64,000 nucleotides of DNA from Kryptolebias marmoratus (taxonomy: Eukaryota > Chordata > Actinopteri > Cyprinodontiformes > Rivulidae): assembly GCF_001649575.2 (NCBI RefSeq), contig NC_051434.1, forward strand, positions 9,302,412 to 9,366,411, read 5' to 3'. The position numbers and the translations under genes are program-made. Below, piece after piece: positions 29,813-41,798 of the stretch. Below the pieces are notes generated by a model. That model saw only the letters and a program-made list of their open reading frames with translations, was not told the DNA's origin and made no database searches. Within the stretch, counting starts at the first letter, position 1. The number at the start of each line of letters is the position of its first letter.

Positions 29813-32800
29813 CTATGTGGCGACAGCAGTCTGTTTGGCAACCATTTTCTGGCGGACCCCCTTCATGGCGGAGGAGTCGCCTCCCGCACCCCCCGCTGAC
29901 GTGTTTGGAAATCCATGAGCCGCCACGTATTTGCGGTACGCTTCGCGGATGATGCGGAAGGCCCGGGCGTTGGCGTACGGTATGTCCGTGACCGGGTCTC
30001 GGTACAGCGCCGCCTTGTGGGTGACGGGGCAGACCTCCTGGACCGGGAGTTGAGGGCTCGGCTGGGCGCCGCGAGCAAACGCCGCATCGAACGCTTCTTC
30101 GTCGCTGAACGTTATGAAAGTCCTGGAGCACAGGCCTCCGGTGGGCTGCTGGGAGGGCGTGGTGGGATTCTGTGGTGCCGTCTGAGAGACATCCTGATCC
30201 AGACTGTGAGAAATGGGATCAGAGCCGTGGATATTTGTTTACAGACTGTTTTTACAGTGAATCCACTCAAAACTACACAAAACCAGCATTGTGTTTGCTA
30301 CATTCCTCCCAAACTGAGTCCAGCTGGTGACCTTACATACCCCTCGACATCCACGTTCTCTTCTTTGAGAAGCGACTGGGAGACCAGCGGCATGAGGACT
30401 GAATGGTAGCGGATGGTTGGGCCCTCAAAACGTCGCTTCTTATGGACTTGTTTCTTCTTGTCTGCCTCCAGGCGCTCATAGTTTTCTACAAAATGAAAAC
30501 CAAAACAACAAAAATGTCTCATATGTACAAAACACAGTTAAAATACCTCAGTAAAGACATTTAATTCTGTTCTACATAGTTTAAATTACTGCAGAAAATA
30601 AACATAAAGACACAGAATACTTGTACAACTTCAACACAATAGCTGTAATTATTTTTATTCCCATTATGTGGCATTGCATCATTTCTTTTGTCTATTTAGT
30701 TGACTTCTATCAACCAATCTCTCTCTACACCACCAGAAAAAACAGTAAGCCTGATTTTTCTTGATTTTCTTTTGTTGTTTCTGACTGGTTACTTCAACAA
30801 GTTCTCACCCAGAGATCGAATGTTGACCTCGGCTGTTACTTTGGCCTCTGCCAGCAGCTCTTCCTGGGTGAGTGGTCGGTCGCGATGAGCCCCTCTCCGC
30901 CTCCGAGGAGCATCCTGGCGCTCCTGCAAGCGCAGGTTGGTTTTCCTTGTATGCTCGCTGGTCGACTGTCGCACAGACTTCCGAGCTAAAGACGAAAAAA
31001 TACAAGGAATGGAGCTCAGAAAATAAACTTCATGTGAAGAGAAATGCTTGCTGTAGTTTGAAGACAAGAAAAAAAAAAAAAAAAACACTGCAGGTATTTG
31101 CAGGAAACTCACTTTCACCAAAATCTTGGAACTCCTGGGGAATCCTTCTTTTGAGCTCCACTTTGGTTTTCTCAGTCTTCTTCTGTTCCTCACTGGGTCT
31201 TTTAGGTTTGGGTTTTGCCACTTTTATAGGCTCCTTGAATGGAATAAAAACAAATCACAATGAACACAACTGTTTTTCTTCTATGAGGAGTGCGAGTGTC
31301 AAGTAATTTACTGAGCCTAAAGACAGAAAAGAATCTGTCAAATGAGGACATTTTTTTGTATCCTGTTAAGTTCTGAGACATTTTTCCTTGTCTGTTTATA
31401 AAAATGTGTGATAAAAGAGCTAAATATGAACAATTTCCCCTTGAATGATTTTAAAACTCTACAAAAAGTGACGTCAGAAACAGTTTTGCAGTTTCATCCC
31501 TCCGTTAGTGCTGACATGAGGACATTCGGCAACAAACAGCTGCATGAGGGGGGTTTGTGTATTAAAGCTGTATGGTTATACGTAAGAGGGAGGAATGTTA
31601 TCTCAGATATGTAGGCTTAAAGTTTCCCACCCTCTGAAGTGAAGGGGATACCTTATAAGCTTTAGTGACAACCCGACTTTTTCTCCGGGGTGCATCTTCC
31701 TCCTGGTCGCTGTCTGGCTCGTCTCCTTCGTCGATGTCAAAGTCGCTGTCCACCTCATCCTCCGTGTCTGAATGTTCTCCGTGGTATTCATCATCCCCTG
31801 ATTCCTGAAAGCAAACAGACGGCATCATGAAGCAAACTGCAGATACAAGGTTCAAGGTGGTAAAACAAAACCCCTTCAGGATATTCTAAACATCAAGTTG
31901 AAACTTTTTGTGGATATAATTAGGAAGTAAAGGAAGTTATTAAGATAAATGTATCATCAACTACAATGCACTTTTAGAGGTGTAACATAAAGTTATCGTA
32001 CAGAACTTCAAATTTGTCACCGACTGCTATCAGGTTGTTGATTTCAAGCAACTTTCTGTTTATCTTCTGATGCTGATGTTGCTGTTTTCAACACCTTCAC
32101 GAAAGCAACAAAACAACAACCCACATGCTGAAAATGTCCAGTTCTGATGAAATACGGAACAAACAATAGAGCTAGGCTGCCTGACTGGATAATTATAGCT
32201 ACATATAACATGTTGCTCACACTTTCAGGGATGTTCCCGCAAGTGTCAGCGTCTCCGAAACAACCATTTTACAGACGGAGCGTCAGTGCATCCCGCAGAA
32301 AATCCAACGAAGCAAAGCATTCGTTTCCTTTTTCCACTAAGGTAAAATAAGATACTGTAAGTCTGGCCGTGCAAAACTAAATGCGCCGGAAATGTCACGG
32401 TTATATCCAGTCCCAACAGTGATGACTGAGACGTCTCGTCTCGTTTCCCCCCACAACCACCACTCCTGTCAAGTCATTCTTGTCAGAACTGTGAGAGCCG
32501 GTGCTGCCAAACCCCCACACAAGGTGATCCTTGAACCGGCAGCTGTCTCCAGAAGATGAGTCAAACCACAGAAAGAAATTTACATTTTACAATCAGGTGT
32601 AATGTTCTGACAAACAGTATAATTAGAGTCTTTCTTTTATTTTGGGTGGGAAACAGAAAGAAGAGCTGGTTTCATTCACTCCTGTTTTTCAATTATTATT
32701 TTACATCTGACAGACATGATTTTCAGAACAAAAATAAAACATGTTTTTCCTTTCGCACTAGATGAGCTGCTGGAGTAAGATACAGGAAAGTTTGGGAAAA

Positions 32801-33991
32801 GGTCACTCAATTAAAGTCGATGACAAACAGTGTGATGGGAAAAACGGATAAACGGATAATTGTGCTAATTAAAGTACTAAAATCTGAAATTAAAACAAAT
32901 GTATACAGGTTCCAAAACAGGTTAAAAACCATTTTCTTGCTCTTGAAAGCTACATCACCAAGGAGCAACTTTTAAAAGCATCATGAATTAACAATTAATG
33001 CATGAAAACAATAAAAGTATGTGAATATTATACACAAATTTTGAGATATTAAAAAAATTTGTAAATATATGATGGCACAATACTTTTCATTTTTGTAAGA
33101 AATCTGAACTTTTTTGAATTTTTTCTAAAATAGTAGCAATGAATATCTGACTTGACAGATGTGTTTCATTAAAAACGTAATATATAAATTTTGAAGTCTT
33201 TACAGCAGAGCATGAAGCAGCCATTTAGTTAAGAAATGTTTGAATTACAAAGATCATTACAAAAATTAATGCCGTTTGCTCCATCACTGATTTTTATTAT
33301 TATGATTAAATACGTTTGGCAGCAGACTTTGTTGACTAAAACAACAATAATAATAATAATAATCTTTAAGTACACTTCATGGTTTGTATGACGCTGTCTG
33401 TCCATATTTTAAACTGTTTACTGTCTTTACGAAATAGAATTTCTATGTTTTGTCAATTATCTAATTAGATATAACCTATATAAATATAATACACCAATGA
33501 CAGTAAACAGATTTATTTTATTATTTCAAAACACATTCACTAAACTTTATATAAATAAATATAAAGCATATGTAGGCAGTAGGCTGAATGCTATTCACCA
33601 ACAAGAGTAAACACGTAAACTTATATTATTGTTTGTATCAATAAGAATATATACAGTTGTTTTAGGAATAGTTATTTTATATGAAACAGAATATTAGTTT
33701 CACAGATGGACTGTTACAGAATCATCATGATAAATATGTATTTCTGTAATTATAACTCTTTATAATTGCATGCTCGCTTTTAAAATAAACATGTCTGGAC
33801 CTAAAGTTAGCCTCATGCTAGCCGGCTAATGCTAACCTATCGTGTCTTCCGTGTTTCAGTTGTAGGTTACTCACATCGTGGAAGCCTCCATATGTGGTCT
33901 TGTAAAACTCATCCTCTTCTTCAGCATCCAATAATTTAGACATGCGGTTCCCCGCAGTCTTTCTGGGTTCGCGTCCGACGGCCAAACTCAT
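29813..33991 (-). CDS. vps72: Vps72/YL1, H2A.Z-binding subunit of SRCAP and TIP60 chromatin remodellers
   Basis: Six exons join in phase: 33875-33991, 31652-31804, 31113-31233, 30809-30985, 30341-30485 and 29813-30203, giving 1104 bp or 367 aa; the human protein has 364. The start MSLAVGREPRKTAGNRMSKL and the acidic run SGDDEYHGEHSDTEDEVDSD form the YL1 N-terminal region, which in the family binds H2A.Z-H2B dimers. A basic middle part (KPKPKRPSEEQKKTEK, then VRQSTSEHTRK and RPLTQEELLAEAK) is followed by YERLEADKKKQVHKKRR. The C-terminal YL1 domain reads CPVTHKAALYRDPVTDIPYA and AFRIIREAYRKYV. Every splice site has GT/AG borders. The role, known from orthologues, is deposition of the histone variant H2A.Z in nuclear chromatin. 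The gene is compact except for a 2.07 kb first intron. No damage is seen. Confidence 0.96.
31805..33874 (-). other. First intron of vps72
   Basis: This 2.07 kb intron is very AT-rich on its upstream side, with an ATA/AAT microsatellite near 33343-33362. No exon or conserved element is recognised. Confidence 0.8.
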
Positions 33992-36282
33992 GGCTGTACA
34001 ATTTTCTAAATGATGCTAACCGAATTTAGCTCTTTTGTCGCTGTAGTTGTGGGAGTTTGTCCTGCGTTACACCAATAGCTGAATAAACCGTCTTACCGTG
34101 GCCATATTTATTCTATGATATAAATATAATACTATTCTAGAGTACTATATTATAAAATACTTATTTGTAGTTGTCAGTAATACAGGGAAAGTATGTATGA
34201 GCTAACTGCTAACACAACCTATGTTTTGAAAAGAAGAATCACATCCGTGACGGAGGCTGCACTTCCGGGCTACTATTTATGGCTGTGTTCAAAATAAAAC
34301 CATGATGATTTTTACCTGGCAGTTTGTAGGGGATAAGATTTATGCAGATAAAATCAAATAAATAATAATAATAATAATAACAACATTTTTACAGAAAATA
34401 GAACAAAACTAAAATTTGGAAGTAAAGCATTTGATTTGCGAAGAAAAAAATTATATAATATAAACTATTATCATTATTGAATAATTTAAACTAATTTAAG
34501 AAAAGAGCTAAAATAGCATGATGGTTAATTTGGGTTTTATTCTACATAACTTTGGCTGTGAAACTTGAACGCCAGGTTTTATTGTTGTTTGTTGTTAATT
34601 TTTTTTACTAATAACTCAATGGCTAATAATGGAATACAACCCTGTTTTTTTAATTAAAGCAATAAACTCAAAAGTTTCATTGTTAGTAGATTTATTTTAA
34701 CTCAGACATTGATTCCACCTAAAAAAAAATTTAATATACTATATACTATACTTTATATATTATTCAAAACTTTTTCGATCTTTATTTTATTGAGTTTTTT
34801 TAATATTTTAGTTTTTAAGTTAGACATTTTCCGTTCAGTTGCAGTGGCATAAAACAAACTTCTGGTTTAACCCTTCCCATGTTCTGAAAACTTTGCACAC
34901 AAGGGTTTGTTCAGATATTATTTGGCGGACTCACAAAGAAAGATTTGTGAGTAGGTGTTTTTGGCAGTTCACAATATTTTCCAAATCTAGAAATGTGAAG
35001 ACTCTTTGACCAGATTGCTCTCTGTAAAAAACCTGCCACCGTGCTTCTATTAATGTTGTTTTATATCAGGCTTTGATTTATAATATTGGGCTTCTTTAAC
35101 CCACCATTTGAGCAAACTTGCAATGTTAAAAATAGTTGTCTTTAAACACAGTGAGACGAGGTTTAATTGCTGTATCACTCTTTTAGAAAATTCCACCCTT
35201 CACCTTTAGAGCCTCCTTTATTGTGTTTGAGGTCTGTGGCGAATGTTGTTATGGAAACCAGTTGGGCCCTTTTCAACTCCACGCTGGCAGAGTTAATGAA
35301 TTGTCATGGCAACAACATCATTTACGTTTAGCTTCGGTGTCATCATCCATCCACTGATGAAATCTCTCCACACAAGCACATCTGTGGCGTTTGTTCGCCG
35401 GTTATGGGTGCAGCGTTAGCTCCACTCGCTGGCGGAGGTCTCAGGTCGGTCCTGCTTTGCAGCGAATATGTTCCAAAACTTCAATTTGTTGAAATAATTT
35501 ATGGAAAATTCAAGCCCGATTCTGTCTCCTTTCCCTTTAGGTGGTGTGGTATTAACTACTAGCTCTGTAGGAATAAAATAACAATCACACTAAAAAGTCA
35601 CAAAAATACAAAATAATAAATGAAACACCAAAATACACTTTTCAAAGCTCCTTTTATTAATTAACCCACTTTTTAAAAATAATTCAATCTAAAAAAAATA
35701 CAATATATTAAATTTATGTGTTAGAAAATGGTCAGCAAATTTAACACAGGCTATTAGAACTCCCTAAAAAATGGCAATAATTGAGAACTAATAGATGTTA
35801 TGCAATCTACAAAAGGCTAAATATAAAGTTATCCTTCCTATTGCTGTGCTTTACTTCACTGAGGTCTATAATAGCACAGTAATTACATTTTCTGTTATGT
35901 CATTTGTCCTTTAGAGACCAATTGAACAAAAGAAACAAGCATACCATAGAATTAGTCAAGCAGGCATGTCTTATTCGCTTTCACACACGAACATGAAGAA
36001 TATAAGCTTTCTGACTTCTTAAGCTTTTCACATTTTATATAAATCATGTGCAGTCAGTGCAGCTAATTTACTGTACGTTCCAGCTTTGCTGCAAATCGAG
36101 TCTCATAAAAGTCTCTAAAATGACAACAAACTCATTCAAGAACTTTCTTTCAAATTTAATTTAAAATCCTAAGAACTTCTGGAACATGCTCATATCAGTT
36201 TTATGATCAGTAGTCAGACTCTGCGATATGAATTAAACTTAAACTTCACTTCTTTAGCTCCTTTTGCTTGAAACAAACCGAG
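33992..36282. other. Spacer between vps72 and lingo4
   Basis: About 2.3 kb, AT-rich, with an (AAT)n run near 34362-34381. An ETS-type CACTTCCGGG lies about 270 bp upstream of the vps72 start (near 34259) and may belong to its promoter. A possible lingo4 poly(A) signal (AATAAA, minus) lies at 35653-35658. No gene is seen. Confidence 0.5.
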
Positions 36283-38106
36283 TCATATTAGCTTCATGGT
36301 GAACCGGCCGGTCTCCTTATAGTTTCCTGTCCTTGTGTTATTGTTGGACACGGCGCTCCGTGGCACGTACGCGATCGTGGCTGTGTGCTTGATTTGCCCT
36401 TTGCCTTTACTCCAGAAGAACATGAAGATGAAGCAAACTGTCACCGAGCTGAAGAAGGAGAAAAACCCGATGGTTGTCGCTATCAGCAACGTCTTCAGGT
36501 CGAACGGGAGTTTCTGATTCTCACCTGGAGAAGCAGACGGAGAGGCGGACCAACCTTTGGGGCGAAAAAGGTTTTTCGAGGATGGCGGCAGGGCTTGGAC
36601 AAGGAGGCTGACAGCCAGGCTATCATTTCCTGCTGCATTCGATGCCACGCAGATATAAGTACCACTATCAAGAGGCTGAGCATAGCGAACCTCCAGAGAA
36701 CCATTAGACAGAGCTCGTACTCTACCTGTGGTTGAAATACGCCTTAGCTGAGGATTAAGCCAGCTGACAGATGGCTGAGGGTCACCTTCTGCGCTGCAGT
36801 AAAACTCCACCGTGTGTCCTTGATCCACTCTCACTTGTGGAGATTTGAGGTTTAAAATCCGAGGCCGCCGACAGGTGAGCAGGTTCGAGAGCTCGTCCTC
36901 GGCAAAGTCGAGAAAATTCCAGCCCTCCAGCCGGACGGAGGTGGCGCAGATCGGTGGGCGCCCGTCGAAGTCGACGTGCAGCTGTCTCTGCGCCACCCAC
37001 AGCAAACGGCAGTCGCACGCTAACGGGTTGTCACCGAGCCCCAAGGTTTTCAGCGTGTCCACTGAATGAAAAGATCCTGACTCGAGTGTGGTGAGAAAGT
37101 TTTGGGACACATTTAGCACTCTCAAATACGCCAAACCCTTGAAGGCGCCGCTCTCGATGCACATCAATGAGCCCCCGACCAGACGAAACTCCTGGAGTCG
37201 GAGTAAATCTCCGAGCAGGTTCCCTCGAATGCAGGTGATCGGGTTAAAAGAAAGATCAAGGTACACCAGATATACCAGGGGCTGTAAAGGGATGTAAGGT
37301 ACCTCGCTGAGGTTGCAGTGTTGGATGGTTAAGGATGTGAGATTGAGGCCAAAGAGGCTGTTTCCTGACAACGTCTCCAGCCTGGAGAAATGAGAAATGA
37401 TAAGTTCCTTCAGGTGCACGAGGGGATGGAAAGAGTAGTTCGGCAGGACGGCGAGGCCCAGGTGCTGAAGATGAAGGCTTCTCAGGTCAGTCAGCTGAGC
37501 CAGCGCCTCTGTCGGCACAGCAGTGAGGTTACGGCCGTCAATGGCCAACTTCTTCAAACTGGTCAGCCCAGCGAAAGCTTGGCGAGAGACGAAAACAAAA
37601 TCATTACCATCTGCTGTGAAAAACTCCAGGGATGCTAAGTCCCTGAAAGTAAAGTCGAGCAACACAAGAATCTTATTGCTGCTTATGTCCAATAACTGCA
37701 AGCTTTTCAAGCCAGCAAACACTCCCACGGAAATAACCTTGAGGTGATTGCGAGGAAGGCGCAGCGTCAGAAGGCTTCGCAGACCGAGGAAGGCTTCCAC
37801 CTCAACCAGAGTTAAAAGATTGTCACTTAAATCCAGATGCAGCAGCTGCGTGAGATTGTGGAACTGCCGGGTGGCAAGAGTCTTGATTGTGTTGCGAGTT
37901 AGGTTTAGCAGCGTCGACTCGAAGGGGAGACCGCTGGGCACGGCGAAGAGCCGCCCACCAGAGCAGTTCACCTCCAGGGTGGCGGCGTCGCAGCGGCAGC
38001 TCGGTGGACACAGCCGGGGGGTTTCAGGCATTAACGGCGTGCCCGCAGCCAGCAGGCAGAACGCTGCCCAGCTCATCCATAGGTGGGCTGCAGTCCCCTC
38101 GAACAT
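36283..38106 (-). CDS. lingo4: LINGO-family LRR/Ig transmembrane receptor, probably Lingo4
   Basis: A single uninterrupted coding exon encodes 607 aa. A signal peptide (about 1-25) is followed by an LRR N-cap (CPPSCRCD), about a dozen leucine-rich repeats and an LRR C-cap (NPLACDCRLLW ... LLTCRRP). Then come one Ig I-set domain (EFYCSAEGDPQPSVSW ... DSGTYICVASNAAGNDS), a transmembrane segment (about 539-565) and a 42-aa tail with SKGKGQIKH and the terminal FTMKLI. This layout and length are typical of LINGO proteins, cell-surface receptors of neurons. The choice of LINGO4 rests on SVTVCFIFMFFWSKGKGQIKH resembling its juxtamembrane part, and on the vps72 and cathepsin neighbours. The start ATG (MFEGT) lies 8 bases inside an exon whose acceptor ttcacacag is at 38115; a longer frame from 38172 crosses that acceptor and is not preferred. 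Confidence 0.88.
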   Translation of the reverse strand: MFEGTAAHLWMSWAAFCLLAAGTPLMPETPRLCPPSCRCDAATLEVNCSGGRLFAVPSGLPFESTLLNLTRNTIKTLATRQFHNLTQLLHLDLSDNLLTLVEVEAFLGLRSLLTLRLPRNHLKVISVGVFAGLKSLQLLDISSNKILVLLDFTFRDLASLEFFTADGNDFVFVSRQAFAGLTSLKKLAIDGRNLTAVPTEALAQLTDLRSLHLQHLGLAVLPNYSFHPLVHLKELIISHFSRLETLSGNSLFGLNLTSLTIQHCNLSEVPYIPLQPLVYLVYLDLSFNPITCIRGNLLGDLLRLQEFRLVGGSLMCIESGAFKGLAYLRVLNVSQNFLTTLESGSFHSVDTLKTLGLGDNPLACDCRLLWVAQRQLHVDFDGRPPICATSVRLEGWNFLDFAEDELSNLLTCRRPRILNLKSPQVRVDQGHTVEFYCSAEGDPQPSVSWLNPQLRRISTTGRVRALSNGSLEVRYAQPLDSGTYICVASNAAGNDSLAVSLLVQALPPSSKNLFRPKGWSASPSASPGENQKLPFDLKTLLIATTIGFFSFFSSVTVCFIFMFFWSKGKGQIKHTATIAYVPRSAVSNNNTRTGNYKETGRFTMKLI

Positions 38107-39035
38107 CTGGTGGCCTGTGTGAAGGAAGAACAGCTGCGGAGGAGAAAACACAGCATGAGAGCCATGAAACATTTATTACATGCCAGCATGAAAACGTTGC
38201 TTCCTTCATCGGCCTCTTCCTACAGTCAAAATACCGCTTTCATCTCGCTTTTTGAAACAGGACAGAATTACTTTTGGTGAATGTTTTAAAGGAATTTTTT
38301 TAATTAGTGGATTTTTTTTTTTTGCAAGGAACTTAAAACCTGAGCAAAATGAATTCTTTCATCTCTTGACTAAAAGGGACAAACTGTTTCATAGCCAGGA
38401 GGTTCTGTCTCTGTGGACATTAAAAATACTTTTTTTTTTTTTTTTTGCTTAAATAAATGTCAGTTTCTACTCTTTATCTGTAGCTGATGTTCAGATGTGC
38501 TTTACTTATATATTTACGTGATCTGTCCTTTAGAAAGTGCTGACAAAATTTAAATTTGTAGAAATCTACATTACGTTTTATACATGTTATTTTTTATATT
38601 TTTGCCTGTTTTTTCAACTCCCGCACCACTTTTTGTGACCTTGGCAGCACAGACTGCAGCTCTTCGACAATGCAGGCCTGTGGAGGGTTTTATTTTAGCT
38701 TGACAGCTTGTGCAGAAATAAATCTAAAAACACCAAAAACAAGAGCAGGTTGCAAACTCAGTGTGCCGTTGTTTGATCTGTTCTTTCTGACTGTAGATGG
38801 ATGGAGAGAGCGTTAACTGGCACCGCGGGGGGCTTCGTATGGAGGGCTTACTTTACTGTAAACATCGCACTGTGGACAAAAAAGCAAAAAGAGCACACAT
38901 TCCTCAGTAGACTCAGTTTTAGATTGAAATGATTTACTAAATGACTTATTATAGTCGGTGGTGTTGAATGAGGTAATGGGGTGGATCTTAGCCCGTGTAT
39001 AAATTTGTTCCTCCCGGCCTCAGTCTTATATGCAT

Positions 39036-39130
39036 AATCTGTCTGTTGGCAAAATATTTCAGGAACCACTGGATGAATTTTAATCGAACTCTTAGATTTG
39101 TAAAAAATGTCCAAATTAACTCCTTTAATC
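39036..39130 (-). repeat. Interspersed repeat, AACCACTGG family, fragment 6
   Basis: 'tctgttggcaaaatatttca', then 'gaaccactggatgaatttta', matches the family. Confidence 0.45.
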
Positions 39131-39454
39131 CATTTCTAGAGGGCAAGATATCTAATAACTCCCCCCTTTGCATTTTTGTAAAATTTGTTAAATATTATTT
39201 TTTTCTTTATAACACCTTATTGCAACAAGAATTTTCTGCAGAAAAGAAACTTTAAAAAAATGCATGACTCAGTAGATGGGAGTCCACACAACTGAGATAT
39301 AATCCTCTACTCAGACCAAAAGCAATATGTTCAAAATACAAAAGCAGAGTTTATTGTACACAGAATATATAATATATTTTAATATTCCTAGAAATGTGAA
39401 CACATAACAAAGAAAGGAAGGTCTGCTGTTATTTCCATGCTGTTGTTAAATCCA

Positions 39455-39468
39455 CCAATAGGGGGCAG
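39455..39468 (+). promoter_or_regulatory. CTCF-like motif
   Basis: CCAATAGGGGGCAG fits the CTCF core CCASYAGRKGGCRS with one mismatch. Motif match only. Confidence 0.25.
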
Positions 39469-40316
39469 AAAAAGCAAAGCTATATTTGAACAGAAGTTTC
39501 CATTAACAGCCATGACGATCTGTTACAAAAAAAGCCCACTTACTGTGTGTGATTATTGCATGTGCATGAACAGAAACACTTTAAAAATAAACTACAACGA
39601 CAAAACAACAATAAAAACATGAAAACATGAGTCTCGGACAGCAAACGAGCTGCAGGGCTGTAAGGGTTCTGCTCATCATAAAACGTGCGACTTGTTGAAA
39701 AGCGCCGCAGTGCGATTGCCAAGAGAAAGAAATGACACATTTGAGTGTGATGCCCCCTCCGTCCGACAGCTCTGGCAGCTCCGCACACATTTCACTGTGC
39801 GAAAGGTTGCAACAGAGTCTGCAGCTCGTTAGAAAGACTACCAGAAGAATGATTCATCCACTGGAGAACAGTGGCAAATGGAAAATGTTCATAACCTCGT
39901 GCATTATTCGTTGTCTAGTCAGGCAGCCTGATCAGTGTTGCTGAGTGTGAGATAACATTTGTCATGCTGCATCTGATTTTAAGTCTCTGGTCGTCTCGAA
40001 TGTTTCAAAAGTGCTGCCAACAGTCCTCCGTGGAACAGGTTGAAGTTGCCTGTTTCTCTGAGACGAAATGTTTCAGATGATCAAATAATCCAGAGGCTGT
40101 TGTTTGTGTTGAAGTGTGGTCTAACTGCTGGTACTGACAGCACAGATTAATGGAGGGGGGGGACTCTGACCGAACTCCTGAAGCAGATCACATTCAAATG
40201 ATTGAAGATAGTGCTTTTTTTACAGCATAACATAACAGTAACTCACAAATAGCACAAAATGCACGTAATTACAGTCATTTAGGAAGGAAGCAAAGCAAAC
40301 ACGAGTAAACTCACCT

Positions 40317-40640
40317 TCTCCTCAGAACGAAGGGTTTGTCATCACTCTCTTTTCAAATGCAAATTTCGCCCGCTGCTTCTGTTCTCTCCTCCTTCGGATG
40401 AATTATGCCGGACGAGGACGACTGGAAGGCAGTTTGGGAAAAGGAAGCGACAGGAAAGCTTGGTCGCCTCCATTCTGGGGAAATGAACTCTGGAGGAAGC
40501 ATGATGCTGCAGCTCAGTTCCCCCGCGGCTCGGCTGTCCTCATGGCAACAACAACAACCTGGCCCGAGGACGCTCTCGGTGCATGCTGGGGGATTAGATG
40601 CACAGGCTGCTGGACCCCCTCCAACACGCTGCACTGGAGG
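40317..40640 (-). promoter_or_regulatory. Probable lingo4 5' noncoding exon and promoter
   Basis: On the minus strand a good donor GAGGAGAAG|gtgagt ends a GC-richer, CpG-containing segment with no long coding frame in keeping with a start. It lies upstream of the lingo4 coding exon on the same strand. Transcription start not determined. Confidence 0.4.
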
Positions 40641-41254
40641 ACAGCGTGCAGGTCAGCCAAGTGCAGAGATTTACCTGATGGGGAGGAATCGCAGCCCAGA
40701 AATACGAAATATACATATTTTTTATTTGTTATGGCAAAATAAAAGGCGAAATCTTAAGCAAAGAACTAACTTGAGCCATGAATTCCTCGAGATGTGTTTT
40801 GCTAGAACATTTTGTTAAATATGAGCTTCTTTTATTATAGGGATTATAGCATTAGCAGTATTTTGCAAAACATTGCAAATTTGTCTTTTAACAAAACAAA
40901 ATTGAATGATAAAAAATAAAAAAAACTCGATGTAACAGTGTTGGCATTAATAACAGGGATTTCTGTATCGTTCTTTATCGTGTTGTGATTTAAAGAAAAA
41001 CTTAATCAGCGCCGTCTGGACAGAGTCAGGCAGACTAAGCTGTGGGTATTAGAACAGCGATTTATTCGACTCTTTCTGGGAACTCCCTCAGAGCCTCATA
41101 TTAACCAACTTTACACTCCTGAGCACAAAGACACAGCAAAGGAGACGGACTAAGGAGGAAAACATCCTTCAGGTTGGAAGCTGAGCAGCAGAAACAGACT
41201 CCAAAACAATCTGAAAGTTAAAAGTGACTTTAAAACCATAAACCTGATGCATCA
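40641..41254. other. Spacer left of the 18S fragment
   Basis: About 0.6 kb of AT-rich spacer with no gene or recognised repeat. Confidence 0.5.

Positions 41255-41298
<44 letters not shown>
41255..41298 (-). rRNA. Fragment of the 3' end of 18S rRNA (pseudogene)
   Basis: Read on the minus strand, the segment gives AGAGGAAGTAAAAGTCGTAA, then CAAGGTTTCCGTAGGTGAAC, then CTGC. This is the highly conserved 3' terminal part of eukaryotic 18S rRNA next to the ITS1 boundary. Only about 44 bases are present, and the rest of the rRNA is absent, so this is a dispersed fragment and not a working gene. Confidence 0.85.
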
Positions 41299-41320
41299 GG
41301 AGTCTAGAGGAAGTAAAAGT
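41284..41320. repeat. Perfect 15-bp palindrome overlapping the 18S fragment
   Basis: ACTTTTACTTCCTCT (41284-41298) and AGAGGAAGTAAAAGT (41306-41320) are perfect reverse complements with a 7-base spacer. The left arm is 18S sequence, so the right arm is an inverted copy of it. Confidence 0.9.
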
Positions 41321-41798
41321 TGGAGAGCATGTAAACAGATTTTCCTTCTTACATGAGTCTTTTTTCAGTAGAAGAAAAACTAGCAGCAAATACTAGAACT
41401 ACTAACGTGGAGAGCTGATCAGAACAGAGAATTTGAGAATAATATTCTGACTTTTAGTGTCAAGTAATTATCTGATTTATCTGAACCGAATTTAAATTTT
41501 TGTATTCACTTTACAATGATTTAACAAGGATGACATGATTAGATTAGACACGTCTGACCAGGAGCCCAATAAAAAGACTGATGTAGTTCTCCAAATGTTT
41601 CAACAAGCTACAAAACAGCAGTGAAGGAACCAAAATGAAGCTGTTAGCGGTGTTAATATAAAAGCCCCTCCTCCAACGCTGCCTCCAAAAACAGTCCATC
41701 CTCTGACCCCTTTTTGTCCAATAATTTCTTCTTTGTTTTGTCAAACAGTTGTTTTATCAGCTACATGTTAGTAGCTTCTTCAACGTGAAAAAGTCGAC

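Larger units (their letters stand above)
38114..40317 (-). other. 5' intron of lingo4
   Basis: The acceptor at 38115 and a strong donor (GAGGAGAAG|gtgagt) at about 40316 would bracket a 2.2 kb intron in the 5' untranslated region. Inside are poly-T runs, an AACCACTGG-family fragment (39036-39130) and a CTCF-like motif at 39455. No other exon is seen. Confidence 0.5.

Noticed and set aside
29915..30409. 164-codon plus-strand open frame
   Set aside because: It lies antisense to the last vps72 exons, whose minus-strand translation is unmistakable.
38107..38172. Longer start for lingo4 (22 extra residues)
   Set aside because: The extension crosses a good splice acceptor at 38115, and the shorter start is followed directly by a signal peptide.
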